Assembly (NCBI RefSeq): GCF_023065955.2
Contig: NW_026622897.1
Location: forward strand, 6,081,001-6,145,000
Origin: Ursus arctos
Lineage: Eukaryota > Chordata > Mammalia > Carnivora > Ursidae
Length of the DNA stretch: 64,000 nt
Direction of reading: 5' to 3'
Below are positions 1 to 11,470 of this stretch, one piece after another. Made by a program: the position numbers and the translations under genes. Below the pieces are notes generated by a model. The model did not search any database and had not been told where the DNA came from. It saw only the letters and a list, made by a program, of their open reading frames with translations. Position 1 is the stretch's first letter. Every line of letters starts with the position of its first letter.

Positions 1-168
1 AAAATCAGAAATTAACATCTGTAAAGATAATTAAGTGAAGACACACTGGATTATTTGGGTCATTTAGGAACCAATGGAATTAACCACCGTAGGATCTCTT
101 AGTCCTTGTATTAAAATGTAGCACTGTTCTTTCATCCATCTGTCATCAGGTGCAAAAAAATAACCTGA
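1..168. other. Unassigned sequence before first SINE
   Basis: No ORF, repeat family or motif recognised. Its last bases (154-168) are the left target-site copy of the adjoining SINE. Confidence 0.5.
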
Positions 169-369
169 GGGGCACCTGGGTGGCTCAGTCGTTAAGGGTC
201 TGCCTTTGGCTCAGGGAGTGATCCCAGAGTCCTGGGATCAAGCCTGGCATCGGGCTCCCTGCTGGGAGCCTGCTTCTTCCTCTCCCACTCCCCCCCGCCC
301 CGCCCCGCTGTGTTCCCTCTCTTGCTGGCTGTCTCTCTCTCTCTCTCAAATAAATAAGTAAAATCTTTT
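169..369 (+). mobile_element. SINEC (carnivore tRNA-Lys SINE), full length
   Basis: The element begins GGGGCACCTGGGTGGCTCAG, with the tRNA-like head (A-box-like TGGCTCAGTCGTTAAG, B-box-like GGGATCAAGCC). A CT-rich tract follows, then an AAATAAATAAGTAAAATCTTTT tail. It is flanked by a perfect 14-bp direct repeat, AAAAAATAACCTGA, at 155-168 and 370-383, the duplicated target made by L1-type target-primed insertion. The perfect duplication suggests a fairly recent copy. It encodes no protein; any transcription would come from the internal Pol III promoter. Confidence 0.95.
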
Positions 370-383
370 AAAAAATAACCTGA

Positions 384-1149
384 AAGCCCATAAGAACTCA
401 GGGGTGCTCATGTCCTAGGTCAAGCCCTGTGTTACCTATAATTAATAAGGAGGCTCCTTCTTCCTCTAGACCTTTATTCCTCATGAAATTTGTGTCACTG
501 TATTCATTGGTGGCACTTTGTGCAACTTACACCTCCTTCTTCAATCTTGGAAGATGGACGGGCCAAATATTATTACTTTATACCTAATAGTTTTATAAAT
601 TAGGGAATTCACTCAGTGTAACAATTAAGGACCATGTCTATTTCATCTCTGTATTCCCAGCATAATTTTTAGTATAAAGAATATATTCAGTTAATGCATG
701 TTGAATAAAGGAACATATTTCTGGAACTTGTGCCCACCAATGTATTTTATTGAAGCACATTAAGAAGTCAAAAATGTATCAGCTCCCATCTTGTTTTAAA
801 CTGCAGAATGATCCATGAATCAAAGAGGTAGTACCTTCATAATCTTTAGAAGAGTTCAAATTTGATGAAAATCTGACATCATTTCTGAATGTGACAATGG
901 TATAGATTGATAATGTAAAACTAAAAGTGGTTAAATTGGCTGAGATTTCACTTTGCTCAGCAAATCAGCTTTCTAGTCATTAAGAGTTGGCAGGGATGTG
1001 ATGGAGCATTTGGACATATGAAAAGACACTTGGCAGAACCTTTCTGGTTTACACGTTGAAAATGCGACAAGTTTTACAAAGAATAATTAATGATAAGTCT
1101 TAGGAAAAGACAGGAAGCAGGAATACTCACATTTCTTATGATTATTTTT
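384..1149. other. Unassigned, repeat-poor sequence
   Basis: AT-rich sequence with no long ORF. A short stretch near 685-715 (TGCATGTTGAATAAAGGAAC) resembles the end of an L2 or MIR element but is too short to call. Nothing else recognised. Confidence 0.4.
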
Positions 1150-1640
1150 TTCCCCCTACTCTCTTCTTCAGATGGGGTTAATTTCTAGGGCTCGGTCTTC
1201 AAGTTTACACAGCCATTCTCCATTTATTTCCAATATGTTGCTTAGCCCATTGAGTGACCATTTCAGATATTATAACTTAGAATTCTAGAATTCCTTTTTT
1301 TTTGTAGTTTCCATGTTTCTGAGAAGAATCTCTGTCTATTTACTGATTAAGACCATATTTCTTTAAGTCCTTGAAGATGTTTATAATCACTAATTTAAAG
1401 TCACTGTCTGAAAATTCCAACATCTGTATCTATTCATGTTTTTTTTTTTTTTTCCTCTGTTGTGGTCCACATTCTCCTGCTTCTTTGTATGTCTGGAATT
1501 ATTTATTGTATGTTATATATTGTGTATGATACGTTATAAGGGATCTGGATTGTATTGCCTTCCTTTATAGAAATGTTGAGATAGCTAATTTTTGGGTGTC
1601 TCTCCTTGATTTTTTCAGGCTTGTTTCTCAGCTTTGTTAG
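1150..1640 (-). mobile_element. Old L1 (L1M-type) 5' region fragment, reverse orientation
   Basis: The run with CATTCTCCTGCTTCTTTGTA, TGTCTGGAATTATTTATTG and the neighbouring T-rich text matches the reverse complement of the 5' UTR/ORF1-proximal region of ancient L1M elements. It is heavily diverged, has no intact ORF and no visible target duplication. Comparable text after the following MITE (about 1866-2140) may be the same L1 continued. Subfamily not assignable by eye. Confidence 0.55.
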
Positions 1641-1642
1641 AG

Positions 1643-1862
1643 TCAGGCTATCCAATAAACCTTTCTGTGATGATGGAAAGGTTACATATTTGTGCTATCC
1701 AGCTATCCAGTGTGATTGGCACTAGTCACATTTAACTACTGAGTATTTGAAGTGTGGCTAATGAGACTGACAAAGTGAGTTTTAAATTTTATTGAATTTT
1801 AATTAGTTGAAATTTAAACTTAAATTGCTATTTGTGGTTAGTGGCTACTATATGGGCAAGTG
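1643..1862. mobile_element. Ancient inverted-repeat MITE (DNA-transposon-like)
   Basis: A block with imperfect inverted repeats: GGCACTAGTCACATTTA near 1718 pairs with TATTTGTGGTTAGTGGC near 1830. It includes the GATGATGGAAAGGTTACATA stretch that is common in this mammalian repeat. It appears to interrupt the L1M fragment. The family is probably a non-autonomous hAT-like element, but I cannot name it with confidence. Confidence 0.5.
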
Positions 1863-1865
1863 TGG

Positions 1866-2775
1866 GTCTAGATTAAATCTTATTCTGGGGTTATGGTCCT
1901 TCTAGACCTTTCTGGAATCTCAGTGAATGTCTGGGGTGTTGATGAGTCTCTCCATTCTGACTGGGCCAGAGCATCAGCATCTCCTGGAATTGTGTAACCT
2001 CTAGTATCTTTGTTCTTTTAAATCTGTGGCTGCCATTCTCTGTCAGGCTTTTTGAGTCTCACCCTGCATGTGTACACCCAGTCCTTGGCCAAAAACCTGG
2101 AGGGAACCTTCACACAGACTTATGCATTGACTTGCTATAACTAGGGAACTTGGCATTTTTAGCATATTTTGATGTTACATATATCCTTGTCCTATTACTG
2201 TGCATAAAGATGAAGTCCTAATGTGATCTTGAAGACTTAAAAAGTAAGGAAGGCAGTAATGATGGCTTTTTCAGCTCCTTCCTTTCTGTTCCCGAAGCAC
2301 TGTCCCTTCCCCCATTCTCTCTCTCAGCGCATTGCTCTAGTGAGTTATCCTTGTCTGTCTTTCCAGCCAGCCCGCACGCTACTGAAGAGCAGAGACTGTG
2401 GCTTTTCCACTTTTGTGCCTTTCGTACCAAGAACATGATTGATGCATAGTGATGCTGTATTTATTGAATTTTAGAGGGATTGACAGAAGGAAGGAGGCAC
2501 TGAACTTTTAACAGGCTGGGCAAACCAGCACAGCAAAGGAAATAAGTCCTTGAGTGAGCTGTCCAATTGAGCTGAACAAGGCAGCCAGACAAGAGAGCAT
2601 GTAGTGATCACTGTCACATCACCACATACCAACAGTCTCTTTGAAACATAGGAAATTAAAAAGACTTTGTGGGTCCCAACGTTATTCCACTGTTCCAGTG
2701 GGGTCTTAAGAGGGCGGATCTTGATGGCAGCAAGTAAAAGTTGTGTGAATAAGTTCTTAAGCCCACAGTGATGTT
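1866..2775. other. Mixed old repeat text, no gene
   Basis: 1866-2140 may continue the L1M 5' fragment. Near 2450-2485 a short TTTATTGAATTTTAGAGGGA resembles an L2 end. The rest is unassigned. The open frame at 2218-2436 on the minus strand has no protein-like features and is treated as chance. Confidence 0.35.
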
Positions 2776-2779
2776 ATTA

Positions 2780-3010
2780 AGAGCAGATATAATTTGAGTA
2801 ATTGTTATATGTCAGGCTTTGTATAAGACTCTCACCACAACCCTCTAAGGTAGGTGTTAACTCTGTATAACAGACGAGGAAACGGGTATAGAGAGAATAG
2901 GAACTTGACCAGTTTATTAAAAATAGCACTTGTCAGAGAAGGGATTCAACCAGGCAGTGTGACCCCAGAGCTCATGCCCTTAGCCTTTATATGATCTTGC
3001 CTCTTGAATT
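2780..3010 (+). repeat. MIR SINE
   Basis: Shows the MIR order: a size/statistics-like head (ATTGTTATATGTCAGGC), then CTCTAAGGTAGGTGTTAAC, ACAGACGAGGAAAC, and the tail region CAGAGAAGGGATTCAACC. Highly diverged and ancient (shared by mammals), with no target duplication visible. Confidence 0.75.
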
Positions 3011-3289
3011 CCTTTTCTGGATTATTATCTTGACCAGAGGAAGAATGATGAGTATAATAGCATTGCTTACCAGCATCTTCAGCATCAGTATTTTCAGTAG
3101 ACATACCTATTCTGCAGGGCTGTGCTAGACATCAATAGTTAAAAGATGAACTATATAGAGCCCTAGTATAAGAAACTTGAAATCTTGTGGGACAGATAAG
3201 ACATAGAGCTAAAAATTGAATAATGATGTAAAACATATGCTAAATATAATTAAAGATCAAACAACTATTACCAAAATTTATTATTACTT

Positions 3290-3400
3290 AGGATACTTGG
3301 GCCAAATGATTATATAATCTAACCATATTACAGGTATGGAAACTGAAGGACACAGAGGTTAACTGACTTGCTCAAGCCCTTAAACACTCACTTGTCTGTC
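3290..3400 (+). repeat. MIR core/tail fragment
   Basis: GGTATGGAAACTGAAGGACA followed by CAGAGGTTAACTGACTTGCT is a clear MIR core match (consensus GAGGAAACTGAGGC...). It is short and diverged. Confidence 0.7.
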
Positions 3401-3411
3401 TCTGTCCGTGT

Positions 3412-3466
3412 GCCCGTCCGTCCATCCATCCATCCATCCATCCATCCATCCATCCATCCATTCATC
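3412..3466 (+). repeat. (CATC/ATCC)n microsatellite
   Basis: About twelve tandem CATC units after two CGTC variants, ending in TTCATCCCC. The open frame reading through it (Pro-Ser-Ile-His repeats) is only the microsatellite translated. Likely length-polymorphic. Confidence 0.95.
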
Positions 3467-3555
3467 CCCAATATTTACCAGGTACCTACTTTGTTTAAGA
3501 TACTGTGCTTGGGTCCTACGGGTCTATGTAAGTAAGAAACAGTCCTTATTTTCAA

Positions 3556-3751
3556 GATTTTATTTATTTTTATTTCAGAGAGAGCTCACAAATGGGGAGG
3601 GGCGAAGGGAGAGTGAAAAGTAGAGAATCTCAAGCAGACTCTGTGCTGAACACAGAGCCCAGTACGGGACTCAATCTCATGACCCTGAGATCATGACCTG
3701 AGCCAAAACCAAGAGTCAGATGCTCAACTGACTGAGCCACCCAGGTGTTCC
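3556..3751 (-). mobile_element. SINEC, reverse orientation, older copy
   Basis: Reads as the reverse complement of the carnivore SINE: AGATTTTATTTATTTTTATT at the left (the tail), GAGATCATGACCTGAGCC, and ACTGAGCCACCCAGGTGTTC at the right (the head). Flanked by an 18-bp direct repeat with one mismatch, AACAGTCCTTATTTTCAA (3538-3555) and AACAATCCTTATTTTCAA (3752-3769). More diverged than the youngest copies here. Confidence 0.93.
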
Positions 3752-3814
3752 AACAATCCTTATTTTCAAAGAGCTCCTGATATAGTGGTGAGGACAAGCC
3801 CACAGCACTAACAA

Positions 3815-4000
3815 CCATCTAATATACTATATAATATTTTTTGTTTTGTTTATTGTTTCTATGTTCTCCTCCATTATGGTTAAGGCAGATATAAATGTAT
3901 AAAAATATGTATGTATAACATATTTTTACTTTTTTATATTTATATATTTAACATGTTTTATGTATATTAATATTAATATTTTATATATATATACATTTTT
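3815..4000. repeat. AT-rich low-complexity tract
   Basis: Dominated by TATATA, TTAATATTAATATTTTATAT and T-rich runs. It may be part of an old retroelement tail, but no family can be read. Confidence 0.6.
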
Positions 4001-5000
4001 CTGTTTGCTTCATTCCTATGTCCCCATCTCCGGCAGATCTAAGTTTTGTGGGGCTTAAAGTTTATACAATATTTCAGCCTCCTTTGTAAGAAAAATAATA
4101 CAAAATTATTAACAAAAAATTAGTTCTGAATGGATACTTGTTGGAAATAAGAAATCACACTTAAGTGATTTAATTGCATTTAAAATACACATTTATAAAG
4201 CGGTCAAATAATATAAACATACATTTCAGAAAAATAACATGATATTCTTATTATATTAATTAAATGCCTGTCACTGCTGCCATACTTTTTCTTCATATAA
4301 TTTTTAGCTACATACTCTTTGATCATTTCGTTTATTACAATAATTGTATAATTTCTATTTAAGATAGAATTATAATTCTTACCAGGTTGGTCCAATTTGT
4401 TTTTATTATTGGAAGTTTGAAGAAGTTTCTTTCGCCTTTGTAGTTTGTTACTTGATATCATCTGAGCAGCTGTAGACGCACTTGCTATTCATAGTATGGT
4501 CCCAGGTTTGTGTCCTATAAACAAAGGCCTTTTGATAATTTCAGTTTTGCATGATCCCAATCTAAAAAAGAAAATAAATATAATGGTCCATTTTTAATTG
4601 TATGAATGACATTATTGGTTATATTTTGGAGAGAAGAAGGTTTTGTTTTTTCTTGGAGTTGATGAGGACCAAATTGCTTATGTTTTTCCATAATCGATTT
4701 TGGACAGACTAGTTTCTGGCTAGTGTGTTTAAGCTTCATTTCTCTGTGACACACATACTTCTCGTGCTGGGCACTATGGGAGATGTTCATGTTGCAAGAC
4801 CAGGTGTGGCCCAGCATCTCTGTGTCACAGTGGTTGATGAGTGGGCACAGTACACGGTGTATTCCTAGAAGCCATTCCTACTTGTGGAAAGGCTAATAAT
4901 AGATTAACTGTATTCAAAAGTGACTGTGAACCATGTAAATATACCTCACTAAACCCAAACTAAATATAGCCCACTTGAACTTCCCCTTGGCCAGATCCCC
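4001..5000. other. Unassigned sequence
   Basis: AT-rich non-coding sequence. Two open frames on the minus strand (4204-4461 and 4515-4817) lack any recognisable domain or protein-like composition. No clear repeat family. Confidence 0.35.
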
Positions 5001-5575
5001 TAAATACCTGCTGCATCTCCTTAGGGGAGGTCAGAGTGGGAAGCAGGGTGGTTTCCACTGATTAAGGTTAAAGGATCTGACTTGTGCAAATATGGCAGAA
5101 ACACATGACCACATGTTGTTAGGGACCCTTCCAGGAAATTAGAAGGTATACTTGTAAGTGAGGGGCTTTGAAGCGCCATTTTTAGCCTTGTGATAAATTC
5201 AGGTGGTACCTGGTACTTAGGGTAGTACTTGGGACTGCGTAAATTGTGTGCCAAATGAATGAATGATGATACAAAGAGCCCAGTGTCATAACAGAACGTT
5301 GAAACCATCCCGTGGGGGTTAAGTGTGGGCACGGTGGTGTCCGGAAGTATCTCCAGGCGCATCTGGAGAAGAGGAGGCAGCGACATTGATGCAGGGAAGC
5401 AGTGTGAGGTGACACTTGAGTACAGAGCACGCTTGGAGGGTTGTGAGTTTGTGGCAGGGGCTAATTCACAGGAATCTGTCATCTCAGTCCAGTGGTCCTT
5501 CCACCACATCAGAGCAGCTGCTCATTTGTTTGGAAACAGGTGTTTCTTAGCTCTTTAACCCTTAGAAGCTGCTAC
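5001..5575. other. Unassigned, possible L2 remnant
   Basis: The stretch around 5240-5265 (GTGCCAAATGAATGAATGAT) resembles the 3' tail of L2. Open frames overlap on both strands at 5021-5558 with no recognisable domain, so overlap by chance in a moderately GC-rich stretch is the simplest reading. Confidence 0.35.
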
Positions 5576-5640
5576 AGTGAGCCACAGTAGGCTCCCCCCT
5601 CCTGCATGCTCTTCTTATAATATGATGTTGATACTTTGTG

Positions 5641-5660
5641 TACTTGGGGGGGGGGGTGAC
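5641..5660 (+). repeat. Poly(G) run
   Basis: Eleven consecutive G in TTGGGGGGGGGGGTGACAGG. A second G run (nine) lies near 5981-5990. Simple-sequence tracts with no other feature. Confidence 0.8.
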
Positions 5661-5864
5661 AGGGCAAGGAGTGCTTGGTTCCCCAAATGTTTTTATACAA
5701 TGACCCTGAACATAGCAAACATTTCTTTCACATATAGGATTGTATTAATTTGCAGGTCTTTGGCTCCTGATTTTAAGCATTTACTTTTCTTTGGTCTTGA
5801 TGACATCTCTGCCTTCTCAGTTGTGCAGTCACAGACACAGGTGCTACCAACTTTGCTTTCACTT

Positions 5865-6245
5865 ATCCAGCACATCATTACTGAGTGTCTGCTATGTGTC
5901 AGACACTGTTCTAGGCACAGATGGTAAAACCATGGGCAAAACCAATAGTCTCTGTCCTCACAGAGCTTACACAACAGTGGGGGGGGGGGATAAATACACA
6001 CATACAAACATAAAATAATGTTAGTATTCCAGAGAAAAAATATTGTTACGTAGGAATTCTGTTACAAAGAGAAAATAGAGTAAGGATGAGGGGTTCTTTT
6101 AAATAGGGTGATCTCAGCTGGCCTCCCTGAGGAGTAGACATTTGAGTAGAGAATTGAATTGAGTAATGGGCAAACCATGAAAATATCTAGGGGAGTAGTA
6201 TTCCAGGCAAGGAGAACAGGTGCAAAGAACCTAAAAGTACTGCAT
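5865..6245 (+). repeat. Ancient interspersed repeat (L2-type, class uncertain)
   Basis: CTGAGTGTCTGCTATGTGTC, CACTGTTCTAGGCACAGATG, CCTCACAGAGCTTACACAAC, GAGTAGACATTTGAGTAGAG and AGTATTCCAGGCAAGGAGAA occur in the order seen in a very common ancient mammalian repeat. Related copies lie at 12236-12400, 13540-14300, 36175-36560, 45355-45640 and 60745-61350. I recognise the text but am unsure of the formal family name. Confidence 0.6.
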
Positions 6246-8185
6246 ACATTTTTGTCTTCCCCAGGGGACCTTTGCATTGCATCAAATGCTTGGGGGATGT
6301 GATCTGGGTCCAGCTGCCCTGTTACTGTTACCATTTGCCAGCAAGACCTCTTCAGCTTCCCAAAGGAAGGTACAGAGCTGCCTAGGCTTGAACAGAGACC
6401 AAGAAATGGGTCCTAGGTTCTAGGAATTTTCACCCAACTCATCAGAACCATTGCAGCAAGAGGTTAATTCTCCTCAGTGGTCTTTGGAACACTGGGGCCA
6501 GTTTTTGTCTCTAAATAGGCTGATGAGTTTCCTGTCTCTGTTAAAGGCTCAGTCCAGGAGTCTCTAATATCTTACTTTTCAGCAATATTACCTTTTACTT
6601 GTGAGTATGGAGCTTTATTTGCATGGAGTATTGGTCCTAGCAGCAGGTAGTCTCTGTTGTGTTTAATTACCTGTTTACTGCATCTGCTTGCTGAAATGTC
6701 AAGTGAGAAACAGTTCGGACATTCTGGGAAGGGTATGGGGTCTCCGAGGGCAAACTCCTCCACTACTCAGTAGCCATATGGCCTCAGGCAAATAATGCTA
6801 CTTATCTTTAAAAAGGCTAAAAATGAGTCCTCCTTGATGTAAATTCTTCTTAATTCCATTTCCTAATTCCTGGACAACTCCTAGATGTGGTAGTGTTAAA
6901 TTACCTTAATTTACCTGGATGATAGGGTAAGAGACATTGACGTGCACGGTGAGCTTGCTCTGTAGATGGCAATCTGCCACTAATTTTAATGATCGTTCAT
7001 TCACTTTTCCTCTTGGCAGACACAGTTACTGGCTCTTGAGAGAGCCATTAATCCTGTTATTGGGTACAGAGGCTGGGAGAAGAAACATAGTGTCCAAACT
7101 CTAACAAATGGCTCTCAGACATTGCCCCCTAAGTGTTATGGGTGGATCCAATGGCACTTGGAAGCTTAGATACCTGTCCTGGAGGGTATTATCTGCTTAT
7201 CTAAAGTTTGAGCTCTCATCTGAGCTCATATGGTGAGAGTTGCTGTGAATAATTGTGGACAGCCCCTGGGAATAGCAGCGTCTTTCCAGGGGATAGCAAA
7301 TAATAAGTAGGGTCCATTTTTTTTCTATCCAATAATTATTCTTTCTAAAAACTTTGTGAGATGATAAGTCTTCAATGATAACTAGCAAAGCCTATCTTTA
7401 CTAAACACTAAAGTGTCTCTGAGAAAGGCTGTCCTGCAATATAGGTTGGCTTGGACATGATCACTACCTTGCAAGGAAGCCCCTGTGCCTAAACAGAATG
7501 TTGTGTGTACATTACCTGATGAGCCTGTTAATGTATCATCTTTTAAGTCTCAGGAGGGCACAAATAAAGGCCCTAAGTGATTAGACCACCCAGCCTAGAA
7601 GACTTAATCAGAGGTTTGTATAATAGGGCTCTTGGTTGAAAGAAATTATTACTTATTTTAGGAACCATTATCTTAATCTGTGTTTTCTCCTACATGGACT
7701 TACATTATTGCTGTGGTATCTGCCTCCAGTATAGCCAGATAACCTTCAAATGAGCCACCTCCATGCTAGTGAAACCCCTTGCTGACCAATGGAACTGGTC
7801 ATGAGGGGTGAAGTGTTGGAGGATGTCATTTAGATGATGTGACCACTAGTTGACCCTTGCACTTCCAGGCTTCCCACCTCCTCCCCTGTCTTTGGAATGT
7901 ATGTCAGCCCACTGTTCCCATGGCCGAGCCATTTTCAAGGCCACAGGCTTGAGAGAGCACTGTGTTGTTGGGAACATCCAGATAGTACACTAGACTGAAC
8001 CCAGTTAAGTCCTCTGTATGAACTTATAAGATTCTGGCAGCTGGGTGTGGAGATCTACTCTTATCTTAGGGCTGCTCAAGGCAAGCTTCATATGTAAGTT
8101 CCCTTGCATGCTAAACCTGCCATCTACCAAAGAAACAAACACATTTGTCAAGAAGGCAGAGCAGATATTATTCTTTTCACTTATT
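6246..8185. other. Unassigned, repeat-poor block
   Basis: About 1.9 kb with no transposon, simple repeat or coding exon I can support. It could hold conserved non-coding elements, but sequence alone does not show this. Confidence 0.4.
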
Positions 8186-8410
8186 CATTCAGACATTCAT
8201 TTACTCATTCATTCAGCTGTCATTTATCACATTTTATGTCTCAAGCAGGAATGTTTTTTTTTTCTTTTGTATATGTTATCTCATTTAATTCTCTAGATGC
8301 CTTAAAAGGAGTTCTCAGAGTTCCCCTTTTCCACATGAAACAGCCTCAGAAAGATGAAGTAGGTCCCCAGACTAGGAAGGATCAAAGCAGGGCTCATATT
8401 CAGTAGGTGC
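8186..8410 (+). repeat. MIR, with an adjoining CATT-rich stretch
   Basis: ATTCATTCAGACATTCATTT and nearby CATT units precede GTTATCTCATTTAATTCTCT, then CCACATGAAACAGCCTCAGA and GACTAGGAAGGATCAAAGCA, matching the MIR core order. A T-rich run interrupts it at 8255. Diverged. Confidence 0.6.
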
Positions 8411-9295
8411 ACACCAAGGAAGCTATGCTTTTTGTTAAAACATCAAAATATTTCAAAATCTATGATAAATAGTCACTGCCTGGGGCTTCTTAAGAGCCCC
8501 TGTCCCTCTTCTCTGGTCTCTTCCCCCCAGATCCTTCCCATGACTTAATAACTAACGGGTCAGTGGCTGGCACGGCAGGAGCCAGGATCCTGCTCCAGCA
8601 TGACAGCCAGTGTTGGTTCACATTGGTCGGGGCCTCTGCCATGCTGGTCAGTATTTGAATATGACCCCTGGACAGAGAGGAAATCCAAGTTTAAAGAGAT
8701 GAGATGGGTTGTTGAGAGTCCTAGGGAAGACTTAAATGTGAGTGTTTTGACTCTAAGTTATATTTTGTTTGCTTATTTGTTTCACTAACATGACCCTATC
8801 TCTCAGTGAAAGGAATTGGAAATATTGAGTCTATAGATTTTAGATTTTTCTCTCTAACCAAAAATTTTAAGCATTATATGGCTCACTTCTCAACAGGTTA
8901 TTTAATAGATAGGCCTAGCATCAATTGGTATAAACTGTAATGCTTTTATCAGACAGAAACAAATAAGGGAAGTGTCATCTGCAAAGAGTTTGGTTCTGGA
9001 ATTTGTGGGGGATAGTAAATCTAGGGTGGAAAATAGCACACTCTTTATCAAGAGTATGCTTCTGTTTTCAAGCACATTTCATTTCATCCTCACACCACTC
9101 TGGACTGAATCTCCTGGTAGCAGATGTGTCCCTGAAATTTCTGAGCATTTATAGTGATATTGGTACTATGGGCAGGACCTTTTCTAAATGCAGAGCTCGC
9201 GGTTGGAAGAAAAAGTTCCAAGTCTGGGCAAAGTAGTGCCTACAGACAGTGCTTTGCAGTGATTGAATCTCAGAGCTGAAGAGGCTTTAGAAATT
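8411..9295. other. Unassigned sequence
   Basis: No reliable repeat or exon. Small overlapping open frames at 8600-8788 and 8972-9236 carry no domain. A weak MIR-like piece may lie near 9075-9185. Confidence 0.35.
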
Positions 9296-9299
9296 CCCT

Positions 9300-10260
9300 G
9301 AGTCATTCAGTCAAAATGTTTTCAGTGGCAACTGTGAACTAGGCTATGGGAGGCTCTGAGGATGCAGCATGTGTTCCTAATGAACTGAAAAGCTCATTGA
9401 AACAGACCAGTAGGAAGGTATGACTGTACACTCTAGTGTAGGGTTGTGGTAGCTGAAAGAGGGGGCCATCTACAGAAGGCAGTGAACCACCAAGCAGCCT
9501 AACCACCCTTCCATAATTGGAATGATCATCTCCTTTTGTAGCAGAAGAGGCCAGCACTGGGATGAACCAGGATAGGGGATTACTGGGTGGGTATGGTAGC
9601 AGGATAAAAGGATCAGAACATCCTAAGTGTTAGCCAAAGAGTGGTTTTCATGATGGATCACAATGTCTAGACTGGTTACAGAAGGGTGTGAAGCTGACAG
9701 TTTGGGAGAAAGTGGACGTTCCATTGCCTGGATGTCTTATTGAGTCGCAGTTCAGGAGCAGAGGTGATAAATGTTGGTATTCAGGAGAGTGAGAAGAAAG
9801 GGAGGGACCCTGCGAGACAGATGAGGTGTTGTAACCTGAAGACGCAGCAGCACTTCTGTGGACATGCCAGGCTTTAGTCAAGGCACGATGGAGAAGAAGG
9901 GGGTGCTCTGTGAAGACCTTGAGAATCTTGTGGGATAGAGAATGGAGGTTAAGAGGAGGGAGGGAGTAGGAGGATTGAGGTTGTAATTGGAGTGAAGAGC
10001 AGCATGAGAATGAAGGTGTGTGAAGGGATAAAGGGCTGGATGGCTGGCATTTGGGGTAGGACCAATGATGAGAAGAGTGCAAAGCTGGCCCCAGTCCCCA
10101 ATGAAGGAACCATTGAAGTTCTTTGAGTGCTGAAGGGGCCGAGGTTCTAGATGGGGTGAGGGACTCAGAGCACATGCCAGAAGATGGGGCTTTGTTTCAG
10201 GTTCCGAATGGGATGTGGCAGAGAATGCCAGTGTGCCTCCATAGATGCCCTTGTCCACCT
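9300..10260 (+). repeat. Ancient interspersed repeat tracts (class uncertain)
   Basis: TCATTCAGTCAAAATGTTTT and GAGGATGCAGCATGTGTTCC at the left resemble the ancient L2-type repeat described at 5865. 9640-10250 is purine-rich (GGAG/GAAG/GGTG) and open on the minus strand through 9648-10175 and 9878-10258. Those frames read as Ser/Pro/His-rich peptides, as expected from translating a purine-rich strand backwards, so I do not call a gene. Confidence 0.4.
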
Positions 10261-10780
10261 GGGCAAGAGATAGGATGGCTTGGCTCCCAGAATTTTCACC
10301 TCATTCTAGAGAACTCCTATCTCTTATTGCTGGGAGGAGCCAGCGGAGGCCTGGGTGGGTTCTGATGGAGAGGGGATTACAGCCCAAGTATGCCGACAGT
10401 GGCATTTGTTTGCTCCCAGGATCTTCCTCTCGTGCAGTAAACATCATCAGCCATCAGCCACTCATGGTAAAAGTGTTACTTTCAGTGAATTATCTTCCCC
10501 ACAGCGCCATTGAAAAGATACAGTTTCTGAGAAAGTCGAGTTATATGCAGATTCGTTTTATTCCAATTTACTTCAAAAGTCTAAAAGCTGGAAATATGTT
10601 ATCTCTGTTGTTAAGAATCCAGACCATTTCTTGGTATGATGGCAGCGACTTCTCCTGTAAAAATGCCACTTTCAACAGTCCTTTATTTTGCATTCTTGCT
10701 GTCTTTGACCCCCATGATAGCACAGGCTCTAATATGTCACACACTGTGTGGGCTTCTTCACTAATATCTCTTCCTTCAAA
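10261..10780. other. Unassigned sequence, open on both strands
   Basis: A plus-strand open frame (10245-10805, 186 codons) and an overlapping minus-strand one (10568-10858) occur together. Neither has a recognisable domain or a convincing start context. I see no reason to call a gene. Confidence 0.35.
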
Positions 10781-10784
10781 ATCT

Positions 10785-11115
10785 GCTTTCTCCAGTCTAT
10801 CCTGAAGATTATTACCTACTATCTGCCCTAAAACGTTATGCTTACTGTGCCAGTCCATTATGCAAAAGCCATCCCTGGATCTCTCCCTGAGGGGTAACCT
10901 CTAGAGTTCAGGATGTGGCATTCAATGTCTTCCATTATGTGACCAACATTTTCCCAACTCAGTCTTTTGTTTATCCTTTAGGAACCTACCTTTTCAGCGA
11001 AATTTATTGGTTAACTGTCTTCTGTTCATGTCTTGCACTTTCTTGCCTCCCTTTCATTTTTTTAATGTTCCCCTGGCTTGGAATAGCAAACTTTCTCTTC
11101 TGTGTATTTGCTGTT
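10785..11115 (-). repeat. L2 LINE 3' fragment, reverse orientation
   Basis: The succession AGTCTATCCTGAAGATTATT, CTTACTGTGCCAGTCCATTA, CATTATGTGACCAACATTTT and CCCTGGCTTGGAATAGC is the diverged reverse complement typical of L2 (the 'cctggaatgctctt' region). No ORF. Confidence 0.6.
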
Positions 11116-11189
11116 TTCTGAAACCAATGCGTGTTAAGAAATTCTGTGGTATTAGTTGTAAAATACAATGAGAATTCACTCAAGGTGAA

Positions 11190-11360
11190 TCTAGTCTTTC
11201 ACCCAACCAACATTTATTGAGCTTATTACTATGTTTTAGCTCCTGTTGGGCAATCACACTAGTAGTTAAAATGTATATGCTAGGCACTATCCTAAGTGTT
11301 TTACATATAATTGCTCATTTAATCCTCTTAACTAATGTTGCTCAAATAATATTACTTTAC
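11190..11360 (+). repeat. L2/MIR fragments
   Basis: CCAACCAACATTTATTGAGC, TATGCTAGGCACTATCCTAA and ATAATTGCTCATTTAATCCT are typical of the L2 tail followed by MIR. Ancient and diverged. Confidence 0.65.
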
Positions 11361-11470
11361 CGTAAATATGAACCAGATAGTTTCATCTTGTTGGGGAGAC
11401 AGAAAGTTAAAGACCATCATGATACAATTTGGTAACAGGGTTAAATGCACGGTGTTATGGGATTACGTCT

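Noticed and set aside
169..245. tRNA-like head of SINEC as a tRNA gene
   Set aside because: It matches A- and B-box-like text only because SINEC descends from a tRNA. It is followed by a CT-rich body and A tail, and the cloverleaf is not maintained.
3408..3623. Frame with Pro-Ser-Ile-His repeats
   Set aside because: Translation of the CATC microsatellite running into a SINE.
5021..5509. 162-codon minus-strand frame
   Set aside because: Other frames overlap it on both strands, no recognisable family, and a likely L2 remnant in the region.
9648..10258. 175- and 126-codon minus-strand frames, Ser/Pro/His-rich
   Set aside because: Composition is what the reverse of a purine-rich strand yields, and two frames are open at once. 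No domain.
10245..10805. 186-codon plus-strand frame
   Set aside because: No domain or splice sites. The start codon choice is arbitrary, and a long frame on the other strand overlaps it.
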